From contig NZ_MTSD02000008.1 of assembly GCF_001995095.2 (NCBI RefSeq), forward strand, positions 1-64,000: DNA of 64,000 nt, read 5' to 3'. Below the pieces are notes generated by a model, which ran no database searches, was not told where the DNA came from, and saw only the letters and a program-made list of their open reading frames with translations. This stretch comes from Oceanospirillum linum. GTDB lineage: Bacteria > Pseudomonadota > Gammaproteobacteria > Pseudomonadales > Halomonadaceae. Positions 27,746-39,700 of the stretch are shown here, in pieces (within the stretch, counting starts at the first letter, position 1; each line of letters opens with the position of its first letter). A program made the position numbers and the translations under genes.

Positions 27746-28747
27746 TTAGCTAATAGCGTGGGTCAGCTCGTTTTCACAGGGTTGATCGCCCGCCAGACAG
27801 GTCAGGTTGTTAAGTGTTATCGCCGCGATTTGAGTTAATGCTTCTTCAGTGAAAAATCCCTGGTGGCCTGTGATCAGTACATTAGGGAAGCTCTGCAAAC
27901 GCTCAAATAACTCATCGTCTATGATTTTACCGGAGTGATCATGGAAGAAGAGTTGGCTTTCCTGCTCGTACACATCAAGCCCCAGGGCCTGAATCTTGCG
28001 GCTCTTCAGGCCGGCGATCAGAGCCTTAGTATCCACCAGTCCGCCCCGGCTGGTGTTTATAATCATGACACCTTCTTTCATCCGGCTGATGGATGCTTCA
28101 TCAACCAGGTGATAGCTGCCTTCATTTAATGGGCAGTGTAGCGTGATAATGTCAGAGCGACTGTAAAGCTGTTCCAGCTCAACGTAGTGGCCTCCCAGGC
28201 TGACATACTCCGGGTTGGGGTAGGGGTCGTAGGCGATCAGCTTACAGCCAAAGCCGTTGAGAATTTTAGCGGTTGCCAGTCCGATCTGACCGGTGCCGAT
28301 CAGACCAACCGTTTTGCCGTGCAGGTTAAAGCCCAGCAGGCCGTTCAGGGTAAAGTTGCTCTCCCGAACCCGGTTGTAGGCGCGATGGGTTTTCCGGTTC
28401 AGAGTCAGAATCAATGCCAGAGTGTGCTCGGCTACTGCCTCCGGTGAATAGGCAGGAACCCGTACTACGGGTAGCTCCAGAGACTTGGCTGTAACCAGGT
28501 CTACATTGTTAAAACCGGCGCAGCGCATGGCGATAAATTTAACCCTGTGGGCCTTTAGTCTGTTCAGTACCGGGGCGCTCAGGTCATCATTAACAAAGGC
28601 ACAAACCGCATCAAACCCTTTGCACAGCTCGGCATTAGCCTCGTTTAGTTGTTGATCGAAGTAGCTTAACTCATAGCCATGCTGGCTATTTTCCTGTTCC
28701 AGAAACTGTTTGTCGTAGGGTTGGGCACTGAAAACAGCAATACGCAT
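27746..28747 (-). CDS. ldhA: D-lactate dehydrogenase (fermentative, 2-hydroxyacid family)
   Basis: 333 residues. It reduces pyruvate to D-lactate with NADH. The Rossmann motif GLIGTGQIG (about 149-157), substrate Arg in INTSRGGLVDT, Glu in DVYEQES and catalytic His in ITGHQGFFTEEAL are all in place. The start MRIAVFSAQPYDKQF is the LdhA pattern. A single-gene unit. Confidence 0.92.
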   Translation of the reverse strand: MRIAVFSAQPYDKQFLEQENSQHGYELSYFDQQLNEANAELCKGFDAVCAFVNDDLSAPVLNRLKAHRVKFIAMRCAGFNNVDLVTAKSLELPVVRVPAYSPEAVAEHTLALILTLNRKTHRAYNRVRESNFTLNGLLGFNLHGKTVGLIGTGQIGLATAKILNGFGCKLIAYDPYPNPEYVSLGGHYVELEQLYSRSDIITLHCPLNEGSYHLVDEASISRMKEGVMIINTSRGGLVDTKALIAGLKSRKIQALGLDVYEQESQLFFHDHSGKIIDDELFERLQSFPNVLITGHQGFFTEEALTQIAAITLNNLTCLAGDQPCENELTHAIS

Positions 28748-28798
28748 GTTCGGAATTCCTTTTACTTCATATCATCAACGTAATCCGGTGACCTGAAA

Positions 28799-29179
28799 TC
28801 AGGCCAGCCAGGAAAGTGCATTATGGCGAATAGCTACACCTACAATATAGGCGATGACGCCTAAGGCCGCGACCAGAGCGATCACGCGGATTCCTTTGGT
28901 TTTTCCCCGTTTTAAAGCAAGAGTACCCAGCACAATATAAGCCACCAGCCCCAGGACTTTTGCCGTTAGCCAGTCATGGGTGATTGGATATTGCTGAATC
29001 TGAAACATCAGGCCGATGGCGCTGATCAGTAGCAGAGTATCGACTACGTGCGGGAGAATCTTTACCCAGCGCTTTTTCAGCTGAGCAGAGTCCAGCAGCA
29101 TCCAGACACTGCGAAGTGCAAACAAGCCCAGACTTAGGGCAACGGTTAACAGGTGGATATGCTTAAACGCAGCGTACAT
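28799..29179 (-). CDS. SirB2-family inner-membrane protein
   Basis: 126 residues from ATG 29179, which follows AAAGGA; the open frame extends upstream into mutM but without a good start. Four membrane segments: YAAFKHIHLLTVALSLGLFALR, then HVVDTLLLISAIGLMF, LTAKVLGLVAYIVLG and VIALVAALGVIAYIVG. The family is widespread in gammaproteobacteria with no settled function. It lies immediately after mutM. Confidence 0.85.
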   Translation of the reverse strand: MYAAFKHIHLLTVALSLGLFALRSVWMLLDSAQLKKRWVKILPHVVDTLLLISAIGLMFQIQQYPITHDWLTAKVLGLVAYIVLGTLALKRGKTKGIRVIALVAALGVIAYIVGVAIRHNALSWLA

Positions 29180-29244
29180 GGTTAATCCTTTCTCAATGAT
29201 GGTTAAATGGATGCCGGAACGCCAGGCCCGAAGTGGTTGGTGCT

Positions 29245-30072
29245 CTATAGGGGCTGGCATTGGGGGCAGAAGACACTGCTCCGGTTACTCTGACGAATCT
29301 CTTTAAGCTCGGTTTTACAATGCAGGCACTCTGACCCTGCGCGGCCATAGACGTTCAGCTGCTGGGCAAAATAGCCGGGCTTGCCATCGCCACCAACAAA
29401 ATCTTTCAGGGTGGTGCCTCCTTGCTCGATTGAGTGTTGCAGTACCTTTCTGATGTTATGGGTCAGCTTTGCCAACTGTTCCGGTTTCAGGCTGCCAGCC
29501 GCCTGCTGAGGATGAATACCGGAGAGAAACAGTGCCTCATTGGCGTAGATATTACCCACACCCACGACCACTTTACTGTCCATAATCAGGCTCTTGATAG
29601 CGGTTTTGCGCTTGGTGCAACGTTGTGTCAGGTAGTCAGCATTAAACGGATCTGACAGGGGTTCAGGCCCCAGATGAGCGATCAGTTTGTGCTCTTCAAC
29701 CGGTTGATCAGTCCAGAGTATGGCGCCAAAGCGTCTCGGGTCGTGATAGCGAAGGATGTTGCCGCTTTCCATGATGATGTCGACATGATCATGTTTGTTA
29801 ACCGCTTCGCCACCGGAATTAGCCAGTAAAACCCTGAGGCTGCCGGACATACCTAAGTGCATGATCAGGGTGCCATGATCAAAGTGAAACAACAGATACT
29901 TGCCCCGACGCTCAACCTTGTTTATCTGTTGGCCGCAGATCTGTGCGCTAAGATCACCGGGAATAGGCCAGCGTAAGGAGGGCTGCCGAACAATAAGCTG
30001 TTTTACTCTTTGCTTCAGGCAATAGGGGCTGACGCCTTTTCGGGTGGTTTCTACTTCTGGTAATTCAGGCAT
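29245..30072 (-). CDS. mutM: Formamidopyrimidine-DNA glycosylase
   Basis: 275 residues from ATG 30072; the start MPELPEVETTRKG is obligatory because Pro2 is the catalytic nucleophile. It removes 8-oxoguanine and other oxidised purines. K57-region KRRGKYLLF-like (RRGKYLLFHF), the H2TH segment (VGVGNIYANEALF) and a C-terminal zinc finger (CLHCKTELKEIRQSNRSS, then CPQCQ) are intact. It reads with the downstream SirB2 gene. Confidence 0.95.
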   Translation of the reverse strand: MPELPEVETTRKGVSPYCLKQRVKQLIVRQPSLRWPIPGDLSAQICGQQINKVERRGKYLLFHFDHGTLIMHLGMSGSLRVLLANSGGEAVNKHDHVDIIMESGNILRYHDPRRFGAILWTDQPVEEHKLIAHLGPEPLSDPFNADYLTQRCTKRKTAIKSLIMDSKVVVGVGNIYANEALFLSGIHPQQAAGSLKPEQLAKLTHNIRKVLQHSIEQGGTTLKDFVGGDGKPGYFAQQLNVYGRAGSECLHCKTELKEIRQSNRSSVFCPQCQPL

Positions 30073-30146
30073 GGCAGGCTCTTTATGGCGCACTCCTGTT
30101 AGGAGAGATAATAACCCAGTTGTAACGTTGGCTATTATGCGGGCAT

Positions 30147-30177
30147 AAAAAAACCCGGGCAAGCCGGGCTTTTTTTC
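30147..30177. terminator. Terminator of rpmB-rpmG
   Basis: A CCCGG/CCGGG stem flanked by A7 on the left and T7 on the right; on the minus strand it follows rpmG directly. Confidence 0.85.
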
Positions 30178-30190
30178 AGAAGAAAAAATC

Positions 30191-30346
30191 TTATTTGATT
30201 TTAGCTTCTTTGTACATAACGTGCTTACGAACAACAGGATCGAATTTCTTCATTTCCAGTTTGTCTGGCGTAGTACGCTTGTTTTTGTCTGTGGTATAGA
30301 AGTGACCTGTACCGGCAGACGATACCATTCTGATTTTATCACGCAT
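30191..30346 (-). CDS. rpmG: 50S ribosomal protein L33
   Basis: 51 residues: [18 protein letters not shown], then [18 protein letters not shown] and a basic end (KEAKIK). This is the Cys-free L33 form, with no zinc ligands. It follows rpmB by 24 bp in the conserved rpmB-rpmG pair. Confidence 0.95.
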   Translation of the reverse strand: MRDKIRMVSSAGTGHFYTTDKNKRTTPDKLEMKKFDPVVRKHVMYKEAKIK

Positions 30347-30370
30347 GATTTAGACTCCTTTGTTCCGAGC

Positions 30371-30607
30371 TTACAGCTTAGCGCCGCGTGCACGAATGTC
30401 AGCCAGTACCTTCTCGATACCTTGCTTGTCGATGATGCGCATGCCCTTGGCAGATACGCGCAGTTTCACAAAACGTTTCTCGGCTTCAACCCAAAAACGG
30501 TGCGTGTGAAGGTTAGGAGTAAAACGACGACGCGTTTTATTTTGTGCGTGTGATACATTATTTCCGGTTACAGGACGCTTCCCGGTAACCTGGCAAACTT
30601 TGGACAT
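30371..30607 (-). CDS. rpmB: 50S ribosomal protein L28
   Basis: 78 residues: [20 protein letters not shown], the basic NKTRRRF and the C-terminal [20 protein letters not shown] are the L28 pattern. First gene of the rpmB-rpmG unit; the promoter must lie in the 234-bp gap after radC. Confidence 0.97.
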   Translation of the reverse strand: MSKVCQVTGKRPVTGNNVSHAQNKTRRRFTPNLHTHRFWVEAEKRFVKLRVSAKGMRIIDKQGIEKVLADIRARGAKL

Positions 30608-30841
30608 TTTCTAGCCTCCAGCCGCTAGCTAGGCGTCTTAACTATTCAAGAAACCTGGGGGAATCAGCGAATCAGCCGGAAAAACGGCGCCCTGCTTCAA
30701 CCCATCAATTTAAAGGCGCACTGTTATATCAGAATGCCCACTAGCTGACAAGTTATATGTGGTTTTGCGGCTGTTTTTCTATGTTTTCCACAGATGTTCT
30801 GTGTTGAGGCAAAGAAATACCAGCCAGAAGTGCGTCATTAT

Positions 30842-31522
30842 CTACATCAGGCCGCGTTGAGCAAGCGAAACCGTATCTCCGTTACCAATAATAAAGTGAT
30901 CAAGCACTCTGACATCAATTAAATCGAGTGCTTTTGTCAGTTTGTGGGTGATTCTTTCGTCTGACTGACTGGGCTCTGCGATACCGGATGGGTGGTTGTG
31001 GGCAAAGATGACTGCGGCGGCATTATGGGCGAGAGCTCGTTTAACGACCTCCCTGGGGTAGACGCTGGCACTGTCGATGGTACCGCGGAAAAGTGGCTCA
31101 AAGGCGAGCACCTGGTGTTGGTTATCCATAAACAGGCAAGCAAACACCTCATGGGGTTCGTGGCGCAGCTGGGTGATCAGGTAGTGCTCTGCCAGCTCAG
31201 GGCTGGTGAGTGCTTCACCGCTTTCCAGTCGGGCCATCAGATGGCGTTTACCCATTTCCAGAACAGCCTGCAGCTGAACGAACTTTGCCGGGCCAAGACC
31301 GTTATGACTGCAGAAACTTTTCAGGTCTGCTTCCAGAAGAGCCCGAAGACCATCAAAACCGATCAGTAGCTCTCTGGCCAGCTCCACCGCATTTTTGCCG
31401 GGAATGCCGGTACGAAGAAATATAGCCAATAACTCAGCATCACTGAGTGCGCCAGCTCCCTGCTTCAAAAGCTTCTCTCTTGGCCTTTCCTGTTCAGGCC
31501 AGTCCTTAAGACTCATCGTCAC
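30842..31522 (-). CDS. radC: RadC-family JAB-domain protein
   Basis: 226 residues. An N-terminal helix-hairpin-helix region ([36 protein letters not shown]) precedes a JAMM metalloprotease-like domain with [14 protein letters not shown] as zinc ligands. The old link to recombination repair (radC) is doubtful and the function is unknown. It sits in the rpmB-radC-coaBC order common in gammaproteobacteria, divergent from coaBC. Confidence 0.93.
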   Translation of the reverse strand: MTMSLKDWPEQERPREKLLKQGAGALSDAELLAIFLRTGIPGKNAVELARELLIGFDGLRALLEADLKSFCSHNGLGPAKFVQLQAVLEMGKRHLMARLESGEALTSPELAEHYLITQLRHEPHEVFACLFMDNQHQVLAFEPLFRGTIDSASVYPREVVKRALAHNAAAVIFAHNHPSGIAEPSQSDERITHKLTKALDLIDVRVLDHFIIGNGDTVSLAQRGLM

Positions 31523-31772
31523 CTCCCTGATGACTTTTTCTGTTCCTGGCTACGGGAACGTACTCCATTGCTTGTTAGTTTTGACCGAAATTCCGGTTAA
31601 GGCAAGTTCAGATCAGAGGGGAGTAGCTGACGGCTTAACAGTGCGCATGCTATCTTGTTGCGCTTTGGGTCAGTTTGGTTCATTTGATCATTGAACTCGG
31701 GTCTGACCAGGTAGCCTGGGTTTGGGGTTTATAGCCTGGGCCAGGAATTTATAAACAGAGAGTGTGGTTATT

Positions 31773-33044
31773 ATGTTGGCTAAGGTTCGTATTCTGTTGG
31801 GTATCAGTGGTGGTATTGCTGCTTATAAATCCGCTGAGCTGACCCGTTTGCTGATCAAGGCCGGTGCAGATGTTCGCGTTGTTATGACCGAGGGTGCACA
31901 GGCTTTTATAACACCTCTGACGTTTCAGGCGCTGTCGGGCAATCCGGTGCATACTCATCTGCTTGACCCGGAGGCTGAGGCCGGTATGGGGCATATCGAG
32001 CTGGCAAAATGGGCAGACCTGATAGTGATTGCTCCGGCCAGTGCAGATGTAATGGCGCGCCTGGCATCCGGTATGGCGGATGATCTGCTGACAACGCTGT
32101 GTTTGGCAACTGAGGCTAAGGTTTTGCTGGCCCCGGCAATGAACCAGGCGATGTGGCGTCATCCTGCGACCCAGGGAAATGCAAAACGGCTGGCCGGTTA
32201 TGGTTACCAACTTCTGGGTCCGGGGCAGGGTGAGCAAGCCTGTGGTGATGTTGGCCCTGGCCGTATGCTGGAACCGGAAGCCCTGGTAACTCTGATTAGC
32301 AAGGCTGCGGTTGAGCCTCAGGCTGAACTCCTGTCTGAGACTGTGCGGCATGACTTCAGAGGGTTGCTGGCGGGGAAAACCGTTACAATTACGGCAGGTC
32401 CAACACGAGAAGCGGTTGACCCGGTGCGATATATCAGCAATCACAGTTCGGGCAAAATGGGTTTTGCGCTAGCGCAGGCCTCGCTTAATGCGGGTGCTAA
32501 GGTGAACCTGATCGCCGGGCCGGTTCAGGTCATGGCACCGGAAGGGGTGAACCTGACCTCTGTGCAGAGCGCGCAGCAGATGCTGGATGCCAGCCTTTCC
32601 GTTATTGGAGAAACCGATATTTTTATCGCAGCGGCTGCTGTCGCGGACTATCGTCCCTCTGATGTGGCAGATCAAAAAATGAAAAAACAGCCTGGGCAGG
32701 ATAATCTGGTGCTGCACCTGGTGCAGAACCCTGACATTGTTGCCACGGTTGCCAGGCATGTTCAGCGCCCCTTCACCGTCGGTTTTGCTGCGGAAACTCA
32801 GGATGTGGAGGCCTATGCAGCCGATAAGCTGGTACGCAAGAACCTGGATATGATTATTGCCAATGATGTCTCCCGTACTGATATAGGCTTTAATAGCGAC
32901 CAGAATGCCGTCACGCTGCTTTGGCAGGAAAAGAGTACCCTTCAGTCCCATAGCCCCGAACAGGCCGCTAAACAAGATTTAGCACAGGATCTGATCCTCT
33001 GTATCGCCCATCGTTTTCATCAGGGCAACACTGATGATGCATAA
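31773..33044 (+). CDS. coaBC: Phosphopantothenoylcysteine synthetase/decarboxylase
   Basis: 423 residues from ATG 31773, which is 10 bp after AGAGAG; an in-frame GTG at 31764 is too close to that site. The N-terminal CoaC flavin domain ([24 protein letters not shown]) decarboxylates PPC. The C-terminal CoaB domain ([34 protein letters not shown]) ligates cysteine. It supplies 4'-phosphopantetheine for CoA. The coaBC-dut order is conserved. Confidence 0.95.
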   Translation: MLAKVRILLGISGGIAAYKSAELTRLLIKAGADVRVVMTEGAQAFITPLTFQALSGNPVHTHLLDPEAEAGMGHIELAKWADLIVIAPASADVMARLASGMADDLLTTLCLATEAKVLLAPAMNQAMWRHPATQGNAKRLAGYGYQLLGPGQGEQACGDVGPGRMLEPEALVTLISKAAVEPQAELLSETVRHDFRGLLAGKTVTITAGPTREAVDPVRYISNHSSGKMGFALAQASLNAGAKVNLIAGPVQVMAPEGVNLTSVQSAQQMLDASLSVIGETDIFIAAAAVADYRPSDVADQKMKKQPGQDNLVLHLVQNPDIVATVARHVQRPFTVGFAAETQDVEAYAADKLVRKNLDMIIANDVSRTDIGFNSDQNAVTLLWQEKSTLQSHSPEQAAKQDLAQDLILCIAHRFHQGNTDDA

Positions 33045-33257
33045 GTTTAACAAGCAGTCAGCGCTGAAATCGTTATAATACCAAGTCTGCATCGGGTAGG
33101 TCTTTCGGGAGCCTGAATGCCCTCTTTTGATGCGCTTTTGCCGTTTCTGCTGTTAACGTTCTTCCTGGTCAGTTGTACAGAGGTTCATTGTGCAGAGCGG
33201 ATTTCAGCCGGCCAGACCGGAAAAATTCTTATTTTCTAAAAAAGAGCAGAACTATCG

Positions 33258-33713
33258 ATGAGTACACTCGACGTTAAAATCCTGAACCCTAAAATTGGAC
33301 ATGAGCTTCCGCTGCCGCACTACGCAACTGAAGGTTCTGCGGGTATGGATCTGCGTGCGTGCATCGATGAGCCGTTGACGCTCCAGCCCGGTGAAACTCA
33401 GCTGATCGGTACGGGTCTTGCTATCCATATCGGTGATCCGGGGCTTGCGGGTGTGATTTTACCGCGCTCCGGCCTTGGGCATAAGCACGGTATCGTTTTG
33501 GGTAATCTGGTGGGCTTGATTGACTCTGATTATCAGGGTGAGCTGATGATCTCCTGCTGGAATCGTGGGCAGTCGGCTTTTACTCTCGAGCCTGGTGAGC
33601 GGTTGGCTCAATATGTACTTGTGCCGGTGGTTCAGGCTGAGCTGAATATCGTTGATGATTTTGACGCCTCTGATCGGGGCGCCGGTGGCTTTGGTCATTC
33701 CGGCCGCCAATAA
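33258..33713 (+). CDS. dut: Deoxyuridine 5'-triphosphate nucleotidohydrolase
   Basis: 151 residues. It converts dUTP to dUMP and keeps uracil out of DNA. The five dUTPase motifs are visible: [46 protein letters not shown] and the C-terminal [11 protein letters not shown]. It follows coaBC by 213 bp. No algC lies between dut and argB, unlike in Pseudomonas. Confidence 0.97.
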   Translation: MSTLDVKILNPKIGHELPLPHYATEGSAGMDLRACIDEPLTLQPGETQLIGTGLAIHIGDPGLAGVILPRSGLGHKHGIVLGNLVGLIDSDYQGELMISCWNRGQSAFTLEPGERLAQYVLVPVVQAELNIVDDFDASDRGAGGFGHSGRQ

Positions 33714-33789
33714 CCGATCCGTTTCTTAATAAAAGCAGCGCCTTTCCGGTAACCCCTTTTTAAGCCAGAGAAGGGGATTCAGAATATAA

Positions 33790-34725
<936 letters not shown>

Positions 34726-34772
34726 TGGTCGGTAAAGGTATTGATAAAAACGCTGGGAAAACTGGAAAGGCC

Positions 34773-35390
34773 ATGACGCAGGATAGTAAGCAGAAGCACA
34801 CGAAATCATCTCGCCGGGAACAGATTCTGCAAGCACTCGTTCAGATGCTTGAGAATAACCCTGGTGCCAGAATCACAACGTCTAATCTGGCAAAAGAGGT
34901 TGGCTTATCTGAAGCTGCGCTGTATCGCCACTTTGCCAGTAAAGCCAAGATGTTTGAGGGCTTGATAGAGTTCATCGAAGATACGGTTTTCAGTCGAGTG
35001 AACCGTATTCTGCAGGATGAGCCGCAGGCTATTTATCGCTGTGAGCACCTCCTGACGCTGGTGTTAGCCTTTGCCGACCGGAATCCGGGGTTATGCCGTA
35101 TTCTGACCGGGGAGGCTCTGGTAGGTGAAAATGAGCGCCTGCGTAGTCGGGTATCCCAGTTTTACGAACGCCTGGAAACTCAGCTTAAGCAGATCCTGCG
35201 GGAAGCTGAGATCCGCGACAAAATGAAAACCCGCATGCCAGTTCCTGTAACGTCTCAGCTGCTTCTCTCCATTGTAGAGGGGCGTATACAGCAGTATGCC
35301 CGTACGGGGCGCTCCCCGGTGGAGAACTGGCCGGAGCAGTGGGCCTATCTGGCCCATGAACTGATGATTCCCATTGCGATTGGCGCCTGA
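34773..35390 (+). CDS. slmA: Nucleoid occlusion protein SlmA
   Basis: 205 residues from ATG 34773 with GGAAAGG before it. TetR-type helix-turn-helix (ITTSNLAKEVGLSEAALYRHF) and the SlmA ending (ENWPEQWAYLAHEL). SlmA bound to its DNA sites blocks FtsZ ring formation over the nucleoid. The argB-slmA neighbourhood fits the dut-slmA-pyrE cluster of enterics and pseudomonads. Confidence 0.93.
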   Translation: MTQDSKQKHTKSSRREQILQALVQMLENNPGARITTSNLAKEVGLSEAALYRHFASKAKMFEGLIEFIEDTVFSRVNRILQDEPQAIYRCEHLLTLVLAFADRNPGLCRILTGEALVGENERLRSRVSQFYERLETQLKQILREAEIRDKMKTRMPVPVTSQLLLSIVEGRIQQYARTGRSPVENWPEQWAYLAHELMIPIAIGA

Positions 35391-35416
35391 TCCTGGGGCT
35401 GTGTAAGGCTTAAAGC

Positions 35417-36691
35417 ATGTTGACCAGGCATCGTTTGCTGATTGCTGATAACTCTATTTTCTTCCGGGATGCTCTGGCGCAGACTCTAATGAGTCAGATT
35501 CAGGGGCTGCAAGTTGATTCTGTCAAAAACTGCGCCGGTGGCAAGCAACTGCTGGCTCAAAACCAGGGCGAATACATGGCCGTGATTAGCGGGCTGGTGC
35601 TGGAGGATGCCGCTGCTGGTGCCATGCTTGACTTGGCTGCTGAATATAAAATTCCTGCTATTGCTCTAACCAGCTCCCTGGACCGGGAGACCCGCCAGCT
35701 AGTCATGGACAGAGATGTTATCGACTATTTCTTTAAGGACCAGGATGGCCTTGAAGGTATCATTTCACTGATCAGAAGACTGATCTCCAACCGCAAGCAT
35801 AAGGTGCTTGTGGTGGATGATGCACCAACTTACTGCGCCTACCTTTCTGCGCTTCTGGAGCGCCAGCAGTATCAGGTTGTTGTGGCTCATACCGGAGAGC
35901 AGGCAGTTGATATCTTAGGTCGGCGCAGTGATATTTCGATGGTGATGATGGATTATCAGCTACCTGGTATGAGTGGCTATGATGTGATTCGTATTATTCG
36001 AAAACAGTATAGCTCTACAGAGCTGCCGATTATCGGAATTTCCGGCCAGACTGATCAACAGATTCCTGCACAGATTCTAAAGTGCGGAGCCAATGACTTT
36101 ATGTATAAAGGCTTCACTGTGGAAGAGTTCTACAGTCGCATCAATAACATGATGGATCTTCTGTTGAGTGTGCGTGAATTGAAAGATGCAGCCTATAAAG
36201 ACTTTCTGACCGGAATGCCCAATCGCCAGTATTTTTATCCCGCTGCGGATGCGTTGATCGCCCAGCTTGGCACTGAGACAGGTGAGTTGGGGTTTGTGAT
36301 GATGGATATCGACTTTTTTAAACAGGTCAATGACCGGTACGGCCATAGTATCGGGGACGAGGTATTGAAAGTCGTTGCGAACTGCATTCGCACTGAAAGT
36401 CAGCGCAATGCGCTTATGGCAAGGCTTGGGGGTGAAGAGTTTTGTCTTTTGACCCGGGGAGTTAGCGACTCGGATCTTTTGGCGCGTATGGATAAATTGC
36501 GTGCTCTGATCTCAGATACTGAAATTGCTATATCCGGGAAAAGCCTGAAAGTGACTTTGAGCATGGGGATCTGCATGCGCAAAGATGAGACTCTGGAAGA
36601 TCTGATGGCGCAGGCAGACCAGGCGCTTTATACGGCTAAAGAGGATGGTAGAAATAAAGTCGTTGTTTATCAGTCCCAGTCGTCGTTTTAA
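35417..36691 (+). CDS. Two-receiver diguanylate cyclase (REC-REC-GGDEF)
   Basis: 424 residues. REC1 (about 5-125) starts RLLIADNSIFFRDAL but lacks the phospho-acceptor Asp: the strand reads VISGLVLEDAAAG. REC2 (about 130-250) is complete, with VLVVDDAP, MMDYQLPGMSGYD and the conserved Lys. The GGDEF domain (about 265-420) has MMDIDFFKQVNDRYGH and RLGGEEF, so it should make c-di-GMP; no inhibitory RxxD site just before GGEEF was noted. It lies 26 bp after slmA and ends at a terminator. Confidence 0.93.
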   Translation: MLTRHRLLIADNSIFFRDALAQTLMSQIQGLQVDSVKNCAGGKQLLAQNQGEYMAVISGLVLEDAAAGAMLDLAAEYKIPAIALTSSLDRETRQLVMDRDVIDYFFKDQDGLEGIISLIRRLISNRKHKVLVVDDAPTYCAYLSALLERQQYQVVVAHTGEQAVDILGRRSDISMVMMDYQLPGMSGYDVIRIIRKQYSSTELPIIGISGQTDQQIPAQILKCGANDFMYKGFTVEEFYSRINNMMDLLLSVRELKDAAYKDFLTGMPNRQYFYPAADALIAQLGTETGELGFVMMDIDFFKQVNDRYGHSIGDEVLKVVANCIRTESQRNALMARLGGEEFCLLTRGVSDSDLLARMDKLRALISDTEIAISGKSLKVTLSMGICMRKDETLEDLMAQADQALYTAKEDGRNKVVVYQSQSSF

Positions 36692-36718
36692 CCTGATCAG
36701 TATCTTGGCGGGGCAATC

Positions 36719-36758
36719 AAAAAACGCTGCACTACGTAATTGAGTGCAGCGTTTTTTT
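36719..36758. terminator. Bidirectional terminator after the diguanylate cyclase
   Basis: AAAAAACGCTGCACT and AGTGCAGCGTTTTTTT form a stem over a 9-base loop between converging genes. Confidence 0.9.
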
Positions 36759-36781
36759 GTTTTTGGCTAACGACTACCCGC

Positions 36782-39700
36782 TCAGACTTTGCTCAGTGTC
36801 TGGTCTAGGTCTTTGATGCGCTGAGGCGCAAATGCGTAGTACATAACCGGGATCACAATGAGCGTCAGTAATGTTGATACGGTCAGACCAAAAATAAGCG
36901 TAATCGCCAGGCCGTTGAAGATAGGGTCGTCCAGAATAAAGAGCGCTCCTATCATGGCGGCTAACGCCGTCAGGATAATAGGTTTGGCGCGCACTGCACC
37001 AGACTGAATGACGGCTTCTTCAAATGATATCCCCTCTGCTAACTGCTGATTGATAAAGTCTACCAGCAGTATTGAGTTCCGCACGATGATGCCAGCCAGG
37101 GCGATCATGCCGATCATAGAGGTTGCTGTAAATTGAGCTCCCAGCAACGCGTGTCCCGGCATAACACCGATCACCGTCAGTGGAATTGGCGTCATGATGA
37201 TCAGAGGGACCCGGTAGGAGCGGAACTGAGCAACCACCAGCATATAAATCAGGATCATGCCCACGCCGTAGGCGATGCCCATATCCCGAAATGTCTCATA
37301 TGTGATCTGCCACTCACCATCCCATTTAACCGATGGTACCAGAGGCCATTCAGGCTGTTGAATAAAGAACTGCTCCAGAGGCGTATCTTTAAACAAAGGC
37401 TCATCATCAAGCTGGCCAATCAGGTCGAACATGCCGTATAGCGGGCTATCCAGCTCACCGGCCATATCCGCAGTGACAAAAGTTACTGGCAGCAGGTCTT
37501 TGTGGTAGATGGTTTTTTCCCACTGGGCATCCACCAGATTAACTACCTCCGACAGGGCGACCAGATCACCGTTTATGCTGCGTACTTTGAGCGTCATAAA
37601 CTGCAACAGATTGCTCTTATCTGCCTCGTTCAGCTCAAGACGTATCGGCAGCGCATACTTCTGATGGCTCTCATGCAGATAGCTGATATCTTCACCGCCT
37701 AATGCGGCTGTAATGGCAGAAACAATGCGTGCCTGAGGCACACCCAGTAACGACGCTTTTTGGCGATCAACCTGCAAAAGATACTTTTTGGCCTGAGCCT
37801 CAATCATATCATCCACATCAACAATGCCATCAGTTTGCGCCAGACGGGCGCGAAGCGCTTTAGCGGTATCTGTCATTGCCTCCTGATCCGGGCCATAAAT
37901 TTCAGCCACAATTGGGGCGATCACCGGTGGTCCCGGTGGCACTTCAACTACTTTCACATTGGCGTTATAACGCGCTCCAATTTGCTGCAGAGACGCCCGC
38001 ATACCCAGGGCGATATCGTGGCTTTTGCGGTCACGCTCCCCCTTGTCTGCCAAGTTGACCTGAATATCACCGGAGTGAGGGTCGGCACGTAGATAGTATT
38101 GGCGAACCAAGCCATTAAAGTTGATGGGGGCTGCAGTACCGGCATAGGTCTGATAGTGAGTTACCTCAGGTATCGTTTGCAGATACTCTCCTAGCTCCAA
38201 CAGAACCCGCTGGGTTTGTTCGACGGGTGTGCCTTCCGGCATATCCACAATAATCTGGACTTCTGACTTGTTGTCAAAGGGCAGCATCTTCAGCACGACG
38301 GCCAGAGATGCCGGTAGTGCAACAGAGACCATCATCAGGACAGCAATACCGACACCAAGAGCTACACGTTTTTTGCGGCCTTTCTTGCCCTGGAGAAAAG
38401 AGCCAACCATTGCACGGAAGAAGGCGAGCATCTTTGTGTTGGCGGTTTCATGTTCCGCTTCAGTTTGATTATTCTGAGCGTCATGCTTAAGGAGTTTAAG
38501 TGCCAGCCAGGGGGTTACGACAAAGGCAATTACCAGCGAAATCAGCATACCCATACTGGCATTGATCGGTATTGGGCTCATATAAGGGCCCATTAGACCG
38601 GTTACAAAAGCCATGGGCATCAGGGCGGCGATTACGGTGAAGGTGGCCAGAATGGTTGGTCCGCCAACTTCATCCACCGCCAGTGGAATCGCCTCCCGCA
38701 TCGATTTGCCACCCATACTCAGGTGCCGGTGAATATTTTCTACGACCACGATGGCATCATCCACCAGAATACCGATGGAGAAGATCAGAGCAAATAGGGA
38801 TACCCGGTTCAGAGTGAAGCCATAGGCCCAGGAAGCAAACAAGGTGATCATCAGAGTGATCACGATGGCAAGGCCGACAATCAACGCCTGACGGAAACCG
38901 AGAGCGGCTAAAACCAAAAGCACAACCGCACCGGTGGCAAAGATCAGCTTGGAGATCAGGGTGTTGGATTTATTATTGGCGGTTTCACCATAGTCCCGGG
39001 TGACCGTTACCTGGATATTATCCGGGATGGCAATATTTTTTAGTTGCTCGATCCGTTTGTTAACACTCTCTGTGATATCAATAGCGTTTTGCCCGGGTTG
39101 TTTGGCAATCGCTATCGTTACTGCGGGATAAAGCCCGGATTTAGCACTTTCGGCAAAGGCCGGGCCGGTGCCCATAAAGACACTTTGCTCTGGTACATCG
39201 GAACCCAGGGTGATATCGGCCACATCGGACAGGTAAACAGGGGTGTTGTTGTTCAGACCAACAATCAGGCGTCTTACGTCCTCCACTGTAGAGAGAAAAT
39301 CACCGGCCTGAACCGGAATTACCGTATTGTCAGTGATAACTCTGGTTTCGGAACCTGTTGTATTACCTGCCTGAAGAGCGTTGCGCAGATCATCCAGGCT
39401 GATATTGAAGCCGGACAAACGGGCAGGATCAAGTGTGACCCGGACCGCTGTATCTGGCCCTCCCAGGGTATAAATATCCCGGGTGCCTTTAACGCGCTTA
39501 AGCTCAACTTCCAGGTTGTGGGCGATCTTTTTCAGTTCATGGCTACCCAGGCTACTGTCATCAGACCAGAGTGTCAGGGACATGATAGGTACGTCATCAA
39601 TTCCCATCGGTTTGATAAGAGGCTGGCCGACACCAAGGTTGGACGGGAGCCAGTCGCTATTGGAAAAAACCTGATTATAAAGCCGCACAATGGCTTGCTG

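Noticed and set aside
31749-32444. 231-codon minus-strand frame opposite coaBC
   Set aside because: It is a shadow of the well-supported coaBC coding sequence on the other strand.
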